A stretch of 64,000 bases of DNA from Polyangiaceae bacterium (GTDB taxonomy: Bacteria > Myxococcota_A > Polyangia > Polyangiales > Polyangiaceae). The position numbers and the translations under genes are program-made. Position 1 is the stretch's first letter, and each line of letters opens with the position of its first letter. The stretch lies in NCBI GenBank assembly GCA_025936045.1, contig JAICUB010000018.1, positions 1-64,000 on the forward strand. Direction: 5' to 3'. Under the pieces are notes generated by a model. It was not told the origin of the DNA and searched no databases. It saw only the letters and a list, made by a program, of their open reading frames with translations. Below, piece by piece: positions 26,837 through 36,755 of this stretch.

Positions 26837-27547
26837 TCAGTCATACGTGAAGACCAACTCGTGGTCGCAGACGCGAAACGAGTCGCCCTCGTTGATCACT
26901 TTGCGCTGCACGCGCTGGCCGTTGAACTCGACGCCGTTCGTCGAGCCCATGTCGACGATGTAGTATTGGCCGCTCGAGAACTCGATCATCGCGTGCTGGC
27001 GCGAGACGTTCGGGTCCTTGATCGTCAGATCGCTCGTCTGCTTGCCACGTCCGATGATGAAGCGGTCCTTCGTCACCTGGAACGCTTCGCCCTGGTAATG
27101 AATCGTGAGATTCATCCCGGCGGGATGCGCGCTCCCGCCGCCGCGCACTGGCGGCACGCTACGTGAAGCGAGCGGCGGCGGCGGCGGCGCGCCCTTGCGC
27201 ACGCCTCCGACGATCGGCGGTGGTGGAGGAGGCGGAGCCCCTCCCGCGCGCTTCGGCGGCGGCGCCGGCGGCGGGGTCATGGCGCGAGCGCCCGGCGGCG
27301 GTGGCAGCGGCGGCGGTGCCGTCGGCGCTGCCGCTGCGGCAGACGGTATCGGCGGCGGCAGCGACGGTCCGCCGGCTGCGGCCGCGCCTGCGCCGTACCC
27401 ACGCTGGCGCGCGTACTGCTTCATCGCATCGTTGATCAGGTAGTCCACCGAGCACTCGAGCTCCTTGGACATCTGCTCGAACTTTTGCCAGAGCGCGTCG
27501 CGGCACTGGAAGCTCTTGGTGACCTTCTTGTTCGGATCCTGACTCAT
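26837..27547 (-). CDS. FHA-domain protein with proline-rich linker
   Basis: A 236-residue protein in three parts. Residues 1-50 (VTKSFQCRDALWQKFEQMSK, then CSVDYLINDAMKQYARQRG) resemble a short ribbon-helix-helix or similar helical module. Residues 55-140 are almost only Pro, Ala and Gly. The C-terminal FHA domain has FIIGRGKQTSDLTIKDPNVS, then RQHAMIEF and DMGSTNGVEFNGQRV, which bind phosphothreonine peptides. This points to Ser/Thr kinase signalling, though no such kinase is in the window. The start overlaps the end of the next gene upstream. Confidence 0.8.
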   Translation of the reverse strand: MSQDPNKKVTKSFQCRDALWQKFEQMSKELECSVDYLINDAMKQYARQRGYGAGAAAAGGPSLPPPIPSAAAAAPTAPPPLPPPPGARAMTPPPAPPPKRAGGAPPPPPPPIVGGVRKGAPPPPPLASRSVPPVRGGGSAHPAGMNLTIHYQGEAFQVTKDRFIIGRGKQTSDLTIKDPNVSRQHAMIEFSSGQYYIVDMGSTNGVEFNGQRVQRKVINEGDSFRVCDHELVFTYD

Positions 27548-29163
27548 GGCGTGGTGCGTTTCTCCATCGCCGGCTTGATGCAGTAGGTGAAAAACTCTCC
27601 GACCGTGGCGATGTCCTTGGTCTCACGCTTGCCCTCGCCCTCGACTTCGCACTTCCACTCGCACCCGTCCGCTTCCTTGGCGCAGGTCGGCGTCTTCTCG
27701 CGATCGCCTTCGAGGTGCGACAGCTTTCCGATGTCGTTCTTCGTCCCCCTCTCGTAGTAGTAGCCGAGCGCCGTCAGGCGTGCGGGTACGGGCTTCGAGC
27801 TGCCGATATACGGCTCGATGACCTTGACGGGCGGGGTGCTGCCTTTCATCTGGGCGATTAAGCTCCCGTAGCGCAAGGGCTCCGTAATGGCCATGCCCTC
27901 GGCTTTGCCGATGTGGTCCATGAACTCGGGCAGCTGGCTCGTGTCGCTCATCTTGAGCACGAGCTCGGCGGCGACCCAGCGTACCTTCCACGACGGGCTC
28001 GCGAACAGGCCGTAAAGACGCTCGATCACGGCGGCACGCGGGAATTCGCCCGCTCGCTGCAGGGCGACGTCCCGCACCTCGTCCGGGGTGTCCGCGGCGC
28101 CCGCGACGGCGAGCACGGCGTCGGCTTGCGCGGTGTTCTTCGGATCGAGGTTCCCCTGGAGGGCCGCGAGAGCGCCCGCGCGATCCTTCGGATCGACCGT
28201 CTTGTCCTGCGCAATCTTGAGGAGGAAGGCCACCGTCGGCGCGCCGCCCACGCGCTTCATGGACGCGAAGACGCGGAGCAGCTCTTCCTGTTGGTACTGC
28301 GCCATTTGCGCTTTGAACTGCTCGGGCGTCGGCGAAAGCTTCGACGCTTTGTTCGCTGACTCGACGCCGGGGCTCTTGCGATTGATCCAGGCGGGCGAAT
28401 CGACGTCGCTCGCGACGGCCACGAGCCGCTGGCTTGCGGCGAGCTTCGTCGCAGGATCGCCGTAGTCGGCGATGAGATCGGAGAGCGCGTCGATCTTCGG
28501 AGCGTCCGGTTGGATCAGAGCGGGCAGCGCCTTCACGGCGTCCGACTTGAGCTCACCGACCATCTGCTTTACGGCGTAGGTTTGGGAGGAATCGTCGAAG
28601 CGCTGGGCAAAACCCTGCGAAATCCAGTGCGCGAGGGCCGTGCGCAGGCGCTGTCGGAGCGACGCGTCATTCAGCAGGCGCCCGCCGTCCGTCGTGAGCA
28701 GCGCGAACGCCGCGTCCTTGTACGGCACCGACGGATCCGACGGCGCCGCTTGGCCCGCCTGCGCGACCGGCGGCGGCTTCAGAATTTCGGCTTCGAGCGC
28801 CGGCACGAGGTGCGAGACGATCTGCTGCCGCGTCACGGGCGGCATCTGAGTGAGCGAAGCGATTAGGCCCGGCTGGTCGTCGGAGCCGTCGATGCCGATG
28901 CGGCGTCCGTTGCGCGGCTTCATCCGGATGAGCGCGAGAGCGGCGTCGACGCGCAACTCGATGGGGTACTTGTCGTGCGTCAGGACGGCGATGAGCTTCT
29001 TCGGCCCCTGGACCGTCGTGGCCCAATGCTGGATGTTGTCCGCGTTAGTGCGGCAAGCTTCCACGCCGAGCGCTAGGACGAGCGCGGAAGCGGCGATGCC
29101 GGCTCGCGTCCAGACGCCGGATACCCGTGGAGTCCTGAAGATTTGCCCCGTCGTGTCGCTCAC
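27544..29163 (-). CDS. HEAT-repeat putative lipoprotein
   Basis: A 539-residue protein. After a short cytosolic stretch, a hydrophobic segment (AGIAASALVLALGVEAC) ends in a lipobox-like VEAC, so lipid attachment at Cys37 is plausible. The rest is helical HEAT-like repeats (ELRVDAALALIRMKPRN; WKVRWVAAELVLKMSD). The last 60 residues hold five cysteines (CAKEADGCEWKCEVEGEGK, and YCIKPAM) that may form disulfides or a metal site. No enzyme motif is seen. Its stop overlaps the FHA gene start, so they form an operon. Confidence 0.65.
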   Translation of the reverse strand: MSDTTGQIFRTPRVSGVWTRAGIAASALVLALGVEACRTNADNIQHWATTVQGPKKLIAVLTHDKYPIELRVDAALALIRMKPRNGRRIGIDGSDDQPGLIASLTQMPPVTRQQIVSHLVPALEAEILKPPPVAQAGQAAPSDPSVPYKDAAFALLTTDGGRLLNDASLRQRLRTALAHWISQGFAQRFDDSSQTYAVKQMVGELKSDAVKALPALIQPDAPKIDALSDLIADYGDPATKLAASQRLVAVASDVDSPAWINRKSPGVESANKASKLSPTPEQFKAQMAQYQQEELLRVFASMKRVGGAPTVAFLLKIAQDKTVDPKDRAGALAALQGNLDPKNTAQADAVLAVAGAADTPDEVRDVALQRAGEFPRAAVIERLYGLFASPSWKVRWVAAELVLKMSDTSQLPEFMDHIGKAEGMAITEPLRYGSLIAQMKGSTPPVKVIEPYIGSSKPVPARLTALGYYYERGTKNDIGKLSHLEGDREKTPTCAKEADGCEWKCEVEGEGKRETKDIATVGEFFTYCIKPAMEKRTTP

Positions 29164-29338
29164 TTGGCCCTCGGTTTCCGGCTGCGGCTTCGGGCCGCGG
29201 GGGACGAGTCTACATGCCGGCTCGCTTTCGACTCAAGTTGGCGGCTCCTGGTCTGTGAGGATGTTCGACCTCCTCCGCGCCCACTCCCGAATCGAAGTTG
29301 CCCGGGTGGGTAGGATAATGTAGTTGTAGGTGGTCAAA

Positions 29339-32017
29339 ATGGGTGGCCGCCTGTTCGTACCCAGACCCGCTTCGGCGGGTCCCATCCCAACGACCCAGAG
29401 CCAGAGCCAGAGCTCGAACCGGCCTTCGAGCCGCTTGCGCGAAGCCGCTGCGCTCTTGCTGGTCGCTGGGGCTCTTTTCCTAATTTTGGCGCTGTTCAGC
29501 TGTCGCGTGACGCCGGGCGAAGCCGACGCGCCGACCACCTGGGTCGGCCCGACGGGCGGCTTCATTGCCCACGTGCTCGCTCAGGGGTTCGGCGTCGCGG
29601 CGTGGCTCGCACCCCTCGAGCTTGCGCTCGTCGCGATCCCTTTGTTCCGGGGCCGGCCGACCGGCGACCTCTGGCTTCGGCTCGCCGGCGATCTGACCCT
29701 GGCCGTCGTGGCCGCGGCGCTCGCGCAGGTCGCCGCGGCGGGGGCCGTCGTGTTCGGGCACGCCCCGGTCGGCGGCAACGTGGGCCTGCTCTTCGGCGAG
29801 CTCATGCGGGAGCTCTTCTCATCGCTCGGATCTTTTTTGGTGGGCTCGACGATCGTCGGGTTGATCCTCATCGGGCGGAGCTCGTTCTCGTTCATCGATG
29901 CGTGCCGGCGGCTGCTAGAGCTCACGGAGCGCCTCGCGGCGAAGCTCAACGCGTTCTCGCAACGCCTGCGCGACGCGTGGCGTGAAGCACGGGCCCTGCG
30001 CCGCGCCGAGCAGGAACGGGCGCCGCGCATCGAAGCGTGCGACCCCGACGAAGCCATCCTGCTTCATCTCGCCGACGACGACGGCGATTGGATTCCGCCG
30101 GACGAGACTGGCGCTCCGCCGCTCGCGTTGTCGCAGGCGTTGAAGAGCGCGCGTGGTCCCGAGTTCGAAGGCCTCGTCTTCGCGACGCCGGAGGCGCCGC
30201 TCGTCGCCAAGCTCGCCGCCGAGCCCGCTGCCGAAACGGGTGCGCTCGCGCGTGACGCGAAATCCGAACGGCGCACGAAGAACCGCGGACGCCGCGAAAA
30301 GGACGCGCAGGACGTGAAAGGGGCGGAAAAGAAAGCCCCCGACGCCGCGGAGCCCGAGTCCGACGAAACGCCGGACGAACCGAAGTCCGCGCCCGTGCTC
30401 GCCGCGGCTCCGCCCGCCGACGGCTCGAAGAAGCTCCTCATCGTCGATACACAGCCGGCGCGCGAGGTGGAACGCCCTGCGCCGGCGCGTCAGATCCCTC
30501 GCCGAGGTGAGTTCCAGCTCCCCGCGAGCGCGCTGTTCGACCCGCCGAGCGACCCCCGCGTCGAGGTCGACCGCGACGCGATCCTCGAACATGCGCGACG
30601 GCTGGAGAAAACGCTCGCCGACTACGGTGTCAGCGGCAAGGTCGAAGAGGTGCGTCCTGGGCCGACCGTCACGATGTACGAGGTCGCGTTCGAGGCCGGG
30701 ACGCGTGTGAGCAAGGTCGCGAGCCTTGCCGATGATCTCGCGCTCGGACTTTCGCGCAAGGTCCGCATCATCGCGCCGATCCCGGGCAAGAGCCTGATCG
30801 GCTTCGAGCTGCCGAACGACGAACGGCAGCCGGTATGCTTGCGCGAGCTCATCGAGGATCAGCGCTTCGAGAAGCTCGCGGAGCGGGCGCCGCTCCCCGT
30901 CGTGCTCGGGCGCGACATCGTGGGCGCGCCGTTCTACGCCGACCTCGCCTCGATGCCGCACGTCATCGTCGCCGGCGCGACCGGCGCGGGCAAGAGCGTG
31001 GGGCTCAACGTGATGCTCTCGAGCCTGCTGCTCAAGCGCACGCCCGAGGACCTGCGCCTCCTCATGATCGACCCCAAGGTCGTCGAGCTTGCGCCCTTCG
31101 ACGGTATCCCGCACTTGCTCTTGCCCGTCGTGACGGACATGAAGCAGGCGTCCACGGCGCTGCGTTGGGCGGTCGAGGAGATGGAGCGGCGCTATCAACT
31201 CTTCGCCGACGCGGGCACCAAGAACATCGGGACGTACAACGCGTGGGTCAAGCGCGTAGCGTCCGGGGAAATTCCGGCGCCCAAGCCGACCGAGGTGGAG
31301 GCCATGACCGCCGACGGCGCGCTCGTCACCGTTCCCGCGGCGAAAGAGGGGGGCGACGGGCGTCCCCTACCCGGGAAGCTGCCGTACATCGTGATCGTGG
31401 TCGACGAATTCGCCGATCTGATGATGCAGCAGGGCAAAGACGTCGAGGCGGCGGTGGCGCGCCTCGCCCAGAAGTCGCGCGCGGCGGGCATGCACGTCGT
31501 CCTCGCGACGCAGCGGCCGAGCGTCGACGTCATCACGGGGACCATCAAGGCGAACTTCCCCTCGCGCATCGCCTTCCGCGTGGCGCAGCGCGTCGACAGC
31601 AAGACCATCCTGGACGAGCAGGGTGCCGAGCTCTTGCTCGGTCGCGGCGACATGCTCGTCAAGCTGAACGGCTCCACGGACACGCGCCGCGCGCAGTGCC
31701 CCTTCGTGAGTGAGGAGGAGGTGGAGCGCCTGACCGACCACCTGCGCAAGCAGGGCAGCCCGCAATACCATGAGGCGATTCTGCTGACGCCGGACGAGGA
31801 CGGCGACGCCGAGGAGCAGGACGAGGCGGTGGACGCGCGTTTCGAGGAGGCCGTGCTCATCGTCCGGGACACCCAGCGCTGCTCCACGTCCTGGCTCCAG
31901 CGCAAGATGACCATCGGCTACAACCGTGCCGCGAAGATTGTAGAAATGATGGAGCGGCGCGGGATGGTCGGTCCGCCGAACGGTTCCCGCGATCGTGACG
32001 TCCTGATTCCGCCCTGA
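29339..32017 (+). CDS. ftsK: DNA translocase FtsK/SpoIIIE family
   Basis: An 892-residue septal DNA pump from ATG 29339, with AGGTGG 5 bases upstream; GTG 29330 is an in-frame alternative. Four N-terminal membrane helices are visible (AAALLLVAGALFLILALFS; LAPLELALVAIPLF; LTLAVVAAALAQVAAAGAVV; FLVGSTIVGLILIG). A charged linker of about 250 residues follows. The motor has Walker A GATGAGKSVGLNV and Walker B YIVIVVDEFADLMM. The C-terminal gamma winged helix (CSTSWLQRKMTIGYNRAAKI) reads polar DNA motifs and activates XerCD. Divergent from the HEAT lipoprotein. Confidence 0.95.
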   Translation: MGGRLFVPRPASAGPIPTTQSQSQSSNRPSSRLREAAALLLVAGALFLILALFSCRVTPGEADAPTTWVGPTGGFIAHVLAQGFGVAAWLAPLELALVAIPLFRGRPTGDLWLRLAGDLTLAVVAAALAQVAAAGAVVFGHAPVGGNVGLLFGELMRELFSSLGSFLVGSTIVGLILIGRSSFSFIDACRRLLELTERLAAKLNAFSQRLRDAWREARALRRAEQERAPRIEACDPDEAILLHLADDDGDWIPPDETGAPPLALSQALKSARGPEFEGLVFATPEAPLVAKLAAEPAAETGALARDAKSERRTKNRGRREKDAQDVKGAEKKAPDAAEPESDETPDEPKSAPVLAAAPPADGSKKLLIVDTQPAREVERPAPARQIPRRGEFQLPASALFDPPSDPRVEVDRDAILEHARRLEKTLADYGVSGKVEEVRPGPTVTMYEVAFEAGTRVSKVASLADDLALGLSRKVRIIAPIPGKSLIGFELPNDERQPVCLRELIEDQRFEKLAERAPLPVVLGRDIVGAPFYADLASMPHVIVAGATGAGKSVGLNVMLSSLLLKRTPEDLRLLMIDPKVVELAPFDGIPHLLLPVVTDMKQASTALRWAVEEMERRYQLFADAGTKNIGTYNAWVKRVASGEIPAPKPTEVEAMTADGALVTVPAAKEGGDGRPLPGKLPYIVIVVDEFADLMMQQGKDVEAAVARLAQKSRAAGMHVVLATQRPSVDVITGTIKANFPSRIAFRVAQRVDSKTILDEQGAELLLGRGDMLVKLNGSTDTRRAQCPFVSEEEVERLTDHLRKQGSPQYHEAILLTPDEDGDAEEQDEAVDARFEEAVLIVRDTQRCSTSWLQRKMTIGYNRAAKIVEMMERRGMVGPPNGSRDRDVLIPP

Positions 32018-32110
32018 CGGCCGCCGAGAGTTGCCGATGCGGCCTGATTTGGCGAGCAGCGTCGTGGTGTTGCCGAGCACGCGACACTCCGTGCTAAGAG
32101 CCATCGCGCC

Positions 32111-34198
32111 ATGAGCGCGGAGCCGCCGGCCTTACCGCGGGCCCACGACGACGACGAAGACGACGTGGCATGGGCGCTCCAGACTGCCCAGGTGCAGTGG
32201 GAGCGCGGCGGCACCGCGGACGCGATCGTGTGGCTGAAGCGCGCCGCTGAATCGGCGGCGGAGGCCGGCAAGTACCCGCGCTCGGCGGACATTCAGCGCC
32301 GCGCGAACGAGATCGATCGCTGGCTCAAGAACCGCGTGAGCTTCCCCGTCCAGCAGGACGACGACGACGACGGCGTGGACGAACTGCTCGCGGGCGACCA
32401 GCCGGAGATCGAAGCGGGGACCTTGTCCGAGCCGTCGCCGAGCCTCGTCGACGCGCTCGAAGCCGAGGCCGACGACTACCGCGCGTCCGGCGCAGAGGAG
32501 GCGCCCGTAGACGACCTCGGCGATCTCGAAGACGTCGAGGACATCGAGGCGGTCGATCTCGACGAGTTCGAGGAGGAGCGGAAGCTCGAGGGCTATCACG
32601 AGGAGCTGCTCGACGAGACGACGCACGCGCGCTCGGAAGTGTCGCGCGCGCTGCTGTCGTCCGAGCTGCCGACCGCCGAGCGTCCAGCGAGCTCGCGAGC
32701 GCCCGCGTCGCGGCGGCCCGAGCAGGTGCAGGCGCAGCCGCCGTCGTCGCGACCGTACAAGCCGCCGGAGCGCACCGTCGTTTCGGCGCCGCCGCCGAAG
32801 CCGGCCCGGGCCTCCACGCGCCCGGCGTCCACGAGGCCGCCGTCCACGAGGCCGGCTTCGTCGTCGCGCGGTGGTTCGCCGGCGTGGCGAGGCGGACCTT
32901 CCCGAGCGTCCCAGCGTACGCGCTCGGCCGCGCCGCAGACCGGGTCGACCATCCCGGGGACGGGCTCGACGGCGCCGTCACCGGAGCGCCGTTCGCGCAA
33001 TGCGACGCCGCAGGTGCCGCCGCCCGTCGAGTACAAGCTGCCGCCTCCGCCGATCCCGCGGCTGCCGTTGCCGCCGCCGCGCGTGAGCTCCCCGCCGTCC
33101 GGGTTGCCCGAGGTGTCCGAGCCGCGCTCGACGTTCCCGTCAGAGCCCGCGACGCAGCCCGCCTCGGAGCGCCCGGTCCTGCCGCTCATTGCCGAAGCGC
33201 CGCGCCAGCGTATCGAGTCGCTGCCGGAACTCTCCGTCACCGAAGTCGAGATGCCCGAGCAAGAGGCGCCGACTTCGACCTACACGCTCGGGTCGGCCGA
33301 CGAAGGGACGACAGCGGCCCGCCGCGACCTCCACCCGCGCGCCTCGTCGGCGCCGCAACGCGGGGGTCCGCGGGAGCCGCCCGTTTCGTCCGCGGCGCCG
33401 GCCGAGCTCGATGCGGCCGTCAACGCGCTGTCGGAAACGCCGCCGCCGCCGCCCGTACTCGACGTGGCGCTGCTCGCGGCTTGCCGCGGGCTCGAGGATT
33501 TGCCGCCCGAGACACAAGAAGAGCTCGCTCGACGCGCGCGCGTCGAGACGCTCGCGCCCGACCAGGAGGTCAGCAACTTCGGGCTCGCCCTCGTCACGCG
33601 CGGCCACGTCGTCGTGATGCCGACGATCGCGGAGGGGGCGAGCGGTTACGCCGCTCGCGGCGAGCCGGTGTTCTCGCGCGGGACACTGAGTGAAGGCGTG
33701 CCCCTACGCGCCGTGGCGCTGGCGGAGGGCGCGGAGGTCGCCGTCTGGCGGCCCGAGGATTTCGAGCACGTGCTCGCGACGTGCCCCTGGGTGGCCGACG
33801 AGCTCCGTGCCGTCGCCGATCGCTTTCAGGCGCTCGCGGGCGCGGCGATGGGTCCGCTCGGCGATCGCCTCGACGACAACATGCGCGCGATGCTCACGGA
33901 TCGCTGCGAGCTACGCGTCATGCTCACGGGCGAGGTGCTGATCGAAGAGGGCAAAGTGCCCGGCGGCCTCTACATCGTCGGCGGCGGCAAGCTCGAAGTC
34001 GTCTCGGGCGGCAAGCTCGTGCAAGAGCTCGGTCCGGGCGACATGCCGTTCGCCTCGTCCCTGCTGACGCGCGCCAAAGCTACGGCCAGCGTGCGCGCCG
34101 CTGCGGGCGGCGCGCTCGTCTTGTTTGCGGACCGGATGGTGACGCACGAGCTCATCGTGAGCGTGCCGCCGCTGCTCGAGCTCTTGAGCACGGTCTAG
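32111..34198 (+). CDS. Large disordered protein with tandem cNMP-binding-like domains
   Basis: A 695-residue protein. Residues 10-75 look like a TPR-type helical pair (VAWALQTAQVQWERGGTADA). An acidic segment (about 80-175) and a Pro/Ser/Ala/Arg-rich disordered stretch (about 185-440) follow. The C-terminal 230 residues show two cyclic-nucleotide-binding-like jelly rolls: one begins LEDLPPETQEELARRARVET, the other LGDRLDDNMRAMLTDRCELR with TGEVLIEEGKVPGGLYIVGG. The typical cAMP phosphate-binding cassette is not evident, so ligand binding is uncertain. No DNA-binding domain is seen. Confidence 0.6.
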   Translation: MSAEPPALPRAHDDDEDDVAWALQTAQVQWERGGTADAIVWLKRAAESAAEAGKYPRSADIQRRANEIDRWLKNRVSFPVQQDDDDDGVDELLAGDQPEIEAGTLSEPSPSLVDALEAEADDYRASGAEEAPVDDLGDLEDVEDIEAVDLDEFEEERKLEGYHEELLDETTHARSEVSRALLSSELPTAERPASSRAPASRRPEQVQAQPPSSRPYKPPERTVVSAPPPKPARASTRPASTRPPSTRPASSSRGGSPAWRGGPSRASQRTRSAAPQTGSTIPGTGSTAPSPERRSRNATPQVPPPVEYKLPPPPIPRLPLPPPRVSSPPSGLPEVSEPRSTFPSEPATQPASERPVLPLIAEAPRQRIESLPELSVTEVEMPEQEAPTSTYTLGSADEGTTAARRDLHPRASSAPQRGGPREPPVSSAAPAELDAAVNALSETPPPPPVLDVALLAACRGLEDLPPETQEELARRARVETLAPDQEVSNFGLALVTRGHVVVMPTIAEGASGYAARGEPVFSRGTLSEGVPLRAVALAEGAEVAVWRPEDFEHVLATCPWVADELRAVADRFQALAGAAMGPLGDRLDDNMRAMLTDRCELRVMLTGEVLIEEGKVPGGLYIVGGGKLEVVSGGKLVQELGPGDMPFASSLLTRAKATASVRAAAGGALVLFADRMVTHELIVSVPPLLELLSTV

Positions 34199-34386
34199 CC
34201 GCTCATTCGCGCTCGGCCCGGTCGGGCAAGGGCCAGCGCGAGCGCCCGCAGCGACAGGATGCGAACGCTGGAACGGCGCGAAAAGGTGGCCGCTCGGCAC
34301 CGGGCGCGACTGGGCCCGCCTTCAAAACAAACGGAACCAGCTGGGGAGAGTGCGCGGTGCGTCGGGCGGCGGCGCTCGGAGGTGAG

Positions 34387-35022
34387 TCAGCCGCGCACGA
34401 GCCAGACGATCTCTTGGTTGCCTTGGGGACCGGCGAAGCGGAGGCCGAACCAATGTGCGCCGCCCGGGATGGTGGGACGGCCGTCGGCGCGCACGCGCGG
34501 GAACGAGATGCGGAACGCGCTGCGCCAGGGCGACGTGTAGGGGAAGTAGGTGAGCTCGATGGCGCCGGGCCGGCGGATACTCTGGATTTCGGAGGGCGCC
34601 GTTTCGGTGCCGGTGTCGTCGATGAGACGGACGATCCACGCCGGCTGCTCGGCGCGAAGGTCGTTCCACTTGTATTTCTCGGCCTGGAGCGCGACGTAAA
34701 ATTCGTGCTTGTTGCGCGTTTCGGCGAGCGTGTGCTCGAGGAGCGCGCGGCGTTGCTCGACGGTGAGGCGATAGTCTTCGCTGTAGCGGACGGCGTAGGC
34801 CCAGCGAAAATCCCACGATTCGTAAGTTGCCGTGACGGTGAGGACGTTGTCCATCGCGTCGAGACTCGTGAGCTGCGCCGAACGCGTCCAGGTGCGGAGC
34901 ACGCCGTCGTAGTCGGTCGCGACGTATTCGCGCGGGCCCTCCGCGAGGTGCACGGTTTCTTGCGCGCAGCCGGTACCGAAGAGGGTGAACGAGAGCAAGA
35001 GAAGCGGCGCGACGCGCGGCAC
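34387..35022 (-). CDS. Putative lipoprotein of unknown function
   Basis: A 211-residue protein with signal sequence LLLLSFTLFGTGC, a lipobox ending at Cys19. The remainder mixes strands and helices (YVATDYDGVLRTWTRSAQL; RLTVEQRRALLEHTLAETRN). No catalytic motif or known family was recognised. It converges with the cNMP-like gene across 188 bases in which nothing clear is seen, and is divergent from the ABC importer genes. Confidence 0.6.
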   Translation of the reverse strand: MPRVAPLLLLSFTLFGTGCAQETVHLAEGPREYVATDYDGVLRTWTRSAQLTSLDAMDNVLTVTATYESWDFRWAYAVRYSEDYRLTVEQRRALLEHTLAETRNKHEFYVALQAEKYKWNDLRAEQPAWIVRLIDDTGTETAPSEIQSIRRPGAIELTYFPYTSPWRSAFRISFPRVRADGRPTIPGGAHWFGLRFAGPQGNQEIVWLVRG

Positions 35023-35228
35023 GGCGAGGAGCCTACCATGCTAGTGGAGCGAGCGAGATGCGATCGAGCATCGAACGAGATGCGCTGGCTCGCAGCGGAC
35101 GCGGGGCCTGGGGCATCGGCCCGAGCGCGAGGCGAGGCGTTTCCGCGCGAAGCCCGGAAGCCGTCGCTTGCGCTGGTCGCTCGCATGCCGCGAGCGGGGC
35201 ACTCGAGCGTCGGCGCGATGGAGCCGGC

Positions 35229-36755
35229 GTGCGGCGCTCCGGCGTGACGCGGATCGCGCTCGGGCTCCTCGCCTTCGCGCTCGTGGCGCTAATTTCCCCG
35301 CCCGCGCGCGCCGACGCGCTCGCGGACATCCGTGCCCGCGGTGAGCTCACGTGGGGCGGCGACTTGCAGGGCGGCGCGCCGTACGTCTTCGAGGACGCGA
35401 CGAGCCCGGGCGGGATCCGTGGGTTCGAGGTGGACATCGCGCGGGCGCTCGCGCGCCGGCTCGGCGTGCAGGCGCGCTTCGTCCAAAACGATTGGTCGAA
35501 TCTGCTGCCCGCGCTCGAGCGCGGTGACTTCGACGTGCTCTTGAACGGCCTCGAAGACACGCCGGCACGCCGCGCGCGCGTCCGCTTGACGCTGCCGTAC
35601 TTCGTGTACGGCGAGACGCTCGCGGTGCACGCGGGCGCGCCGTATGCCTCGCTCGCCGAGCTCGGCGGCAAGCGCGTCGCGACGCTGAATCACACCGTCG
35701 CGGAGGAGCTCTTGAAGCAGCACCCCGTCGAGATCGTGCTCTACGAGGGACAGCAGGAGCCGTATTTCGATCTTGCTCACGGGCGCGTCGACGCGGTGCT
35801 GCTCGATCACGTGATAGCGAATATTTACGGCTGCCCGCTGCCCGAGGTGCGCTGCGTGGCGGGCGACGTGGCGCGCGGCGTCTACGTCGCGGCCGTGCGG
35901 CGCGATCGACCCGAGCTCGGGAGCGCGCTCGACGCGGCGCTCGCGGCGATGATCGCGGACGGAGAGCTCCGGCGGATCCTCGAAAGGTACGAGCTTTGGG
36001 ATGCGCGGCAGGACGAACTGGCACGCCGCGCGACGGGCGTGAACGCGGCGAACGACGCCGTGAACACGCCGTACGTCGCCGCTTCGGAAGTCGTCCCTCA
36101 CAGCTTCGATCTCGCGCAGGCGCTGCTCTTCTTGCACGGCGCGTTGTTCACGCTCCTCATCTCCGTCGGCGCGTTTGCGCTTGCGTTGCCGCTCGGGCTC
36201 GTGCTCGCCGTGGCGCGCGGCTTCGGTTCGCGCACGGTCTCGTTCGCGGCCGCGGCCTACGTGGAGGTGTTTCGGGGGACGCCCGTGTTGCTCCAGCTTT
36301 ACGTGCTGTATTTCGGCTTGGCGCCCCTCGTGCGGCTCGGGCCCTTCGAAGCGGCCATGCTGGGGCTAGGGCTGAACTACGCGGCGTACGAGGCGGAGGT
36401 GCATCGCGGGGCGCTGCTCGCGCTGCCGTCCGGGCAAACCGAAGCCGCGCGCTCGCTCGGGCTCAGCACGGGCCAGGCGCTCCGCCACGTACTTTTGCCG
36501 CAGTCGTTTCGGAACGCTCTGCCGGCGCTGACGAACGACTTCGTTTCGCTGCTGAAGGATTCGTCGCTGGTCAGCGTCATCACCGTGGTCGAGTTGACCA
36601 AGCGCATGACGATCGCTGCCGTCGACCTGCGCGACTGGGTGCTGCCCGGCCTTGCATGCGCGGCGCTCTACTTCGCGATGAGCTTCCCTCTTTCACGCCT
36701 CGCGCTACGCCTCGAACGGAGCCTCACCCATGATTCGCGTCCGCGGTTTGCGTAA
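35229..36755 (+). CDS. Amino-acid-type ABC importer: fused substrate-binding protein and permease
   Basis: A 508-residue fusion. GTG 35229 has GGAG 5 bases upstream and starts a signal sequence (RIALGLLAFALVALISPPARA). The SBP_bac_3 domain spans about residues 30-275 (GIRGFEVDIARALARRLGVQ; LNGLEDTPARRARVRLTLPY; GRVDAVLLDHVIANIYG). The permease domain follows (FTLLISVGAFALALPLGLVL) with the EAA-type loop EAARSLGLSTGQALRHVLLP. Similar fusions occur in GlnP-type importers. The ligand is probably a polar amino acid, but identity is not visible. It overlaps its ATPase gene by 26 bases. Confidence 0.85.
   Translation: MRRSGVTRIALGLLAFALVALISPPARADALADIRARGELTWGGDLQGGAPYVFEDATSPGGIRGFEVDIARALARRLGVQARFVQNDWSNLLPALERGDFDVLLNGLEDTPARRARVRLTLPYFVYGETLAVHAGAPYASLAELGGKRVATLNHTVAEELLKQHPVEIVLYEGQQEPYFDLAHGRVDAVLLDHVIANIYGCPLPEVRCVAGDVARGVYVAAVRRDRPELGSALDAALAAMIADGELRRILERYELWDARQDELARRATGVNAANDAVNTPYVAASEVVPHSFDLAQALLFLHGALFTLLISVGAFALALPLGLVLAVARGFGSRTVSFAAAAYVEVFRGTPVLLQLYVLYFGLAPLVRLGPFEAAMLGLGLNYAAYEAEVHRGALLALPSGQTEAARSLGLSTGQALRHVLLPQSFRNALPALTNDFVSLLKDSSLVSVITVVELTKRMTIAAVDLRDWVLPGLACAALYFAMSFPLSRLALRLERSLTHDSRPRFA

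Noticed and set aside
34199..34386. Possible small gene between the cNMP-like gene and the convergent lipoprotein
   Set aside because: No frame with a start, ribosome site and recognisable protein was found; nothing clear is seen in these 188 bases.
35058..35228. N-terminal extension of the importer fusion to 35058
   Set aside because: The stretch precedes a good Shine-Dalgarno and signal peptide and would bury the signal sequence.
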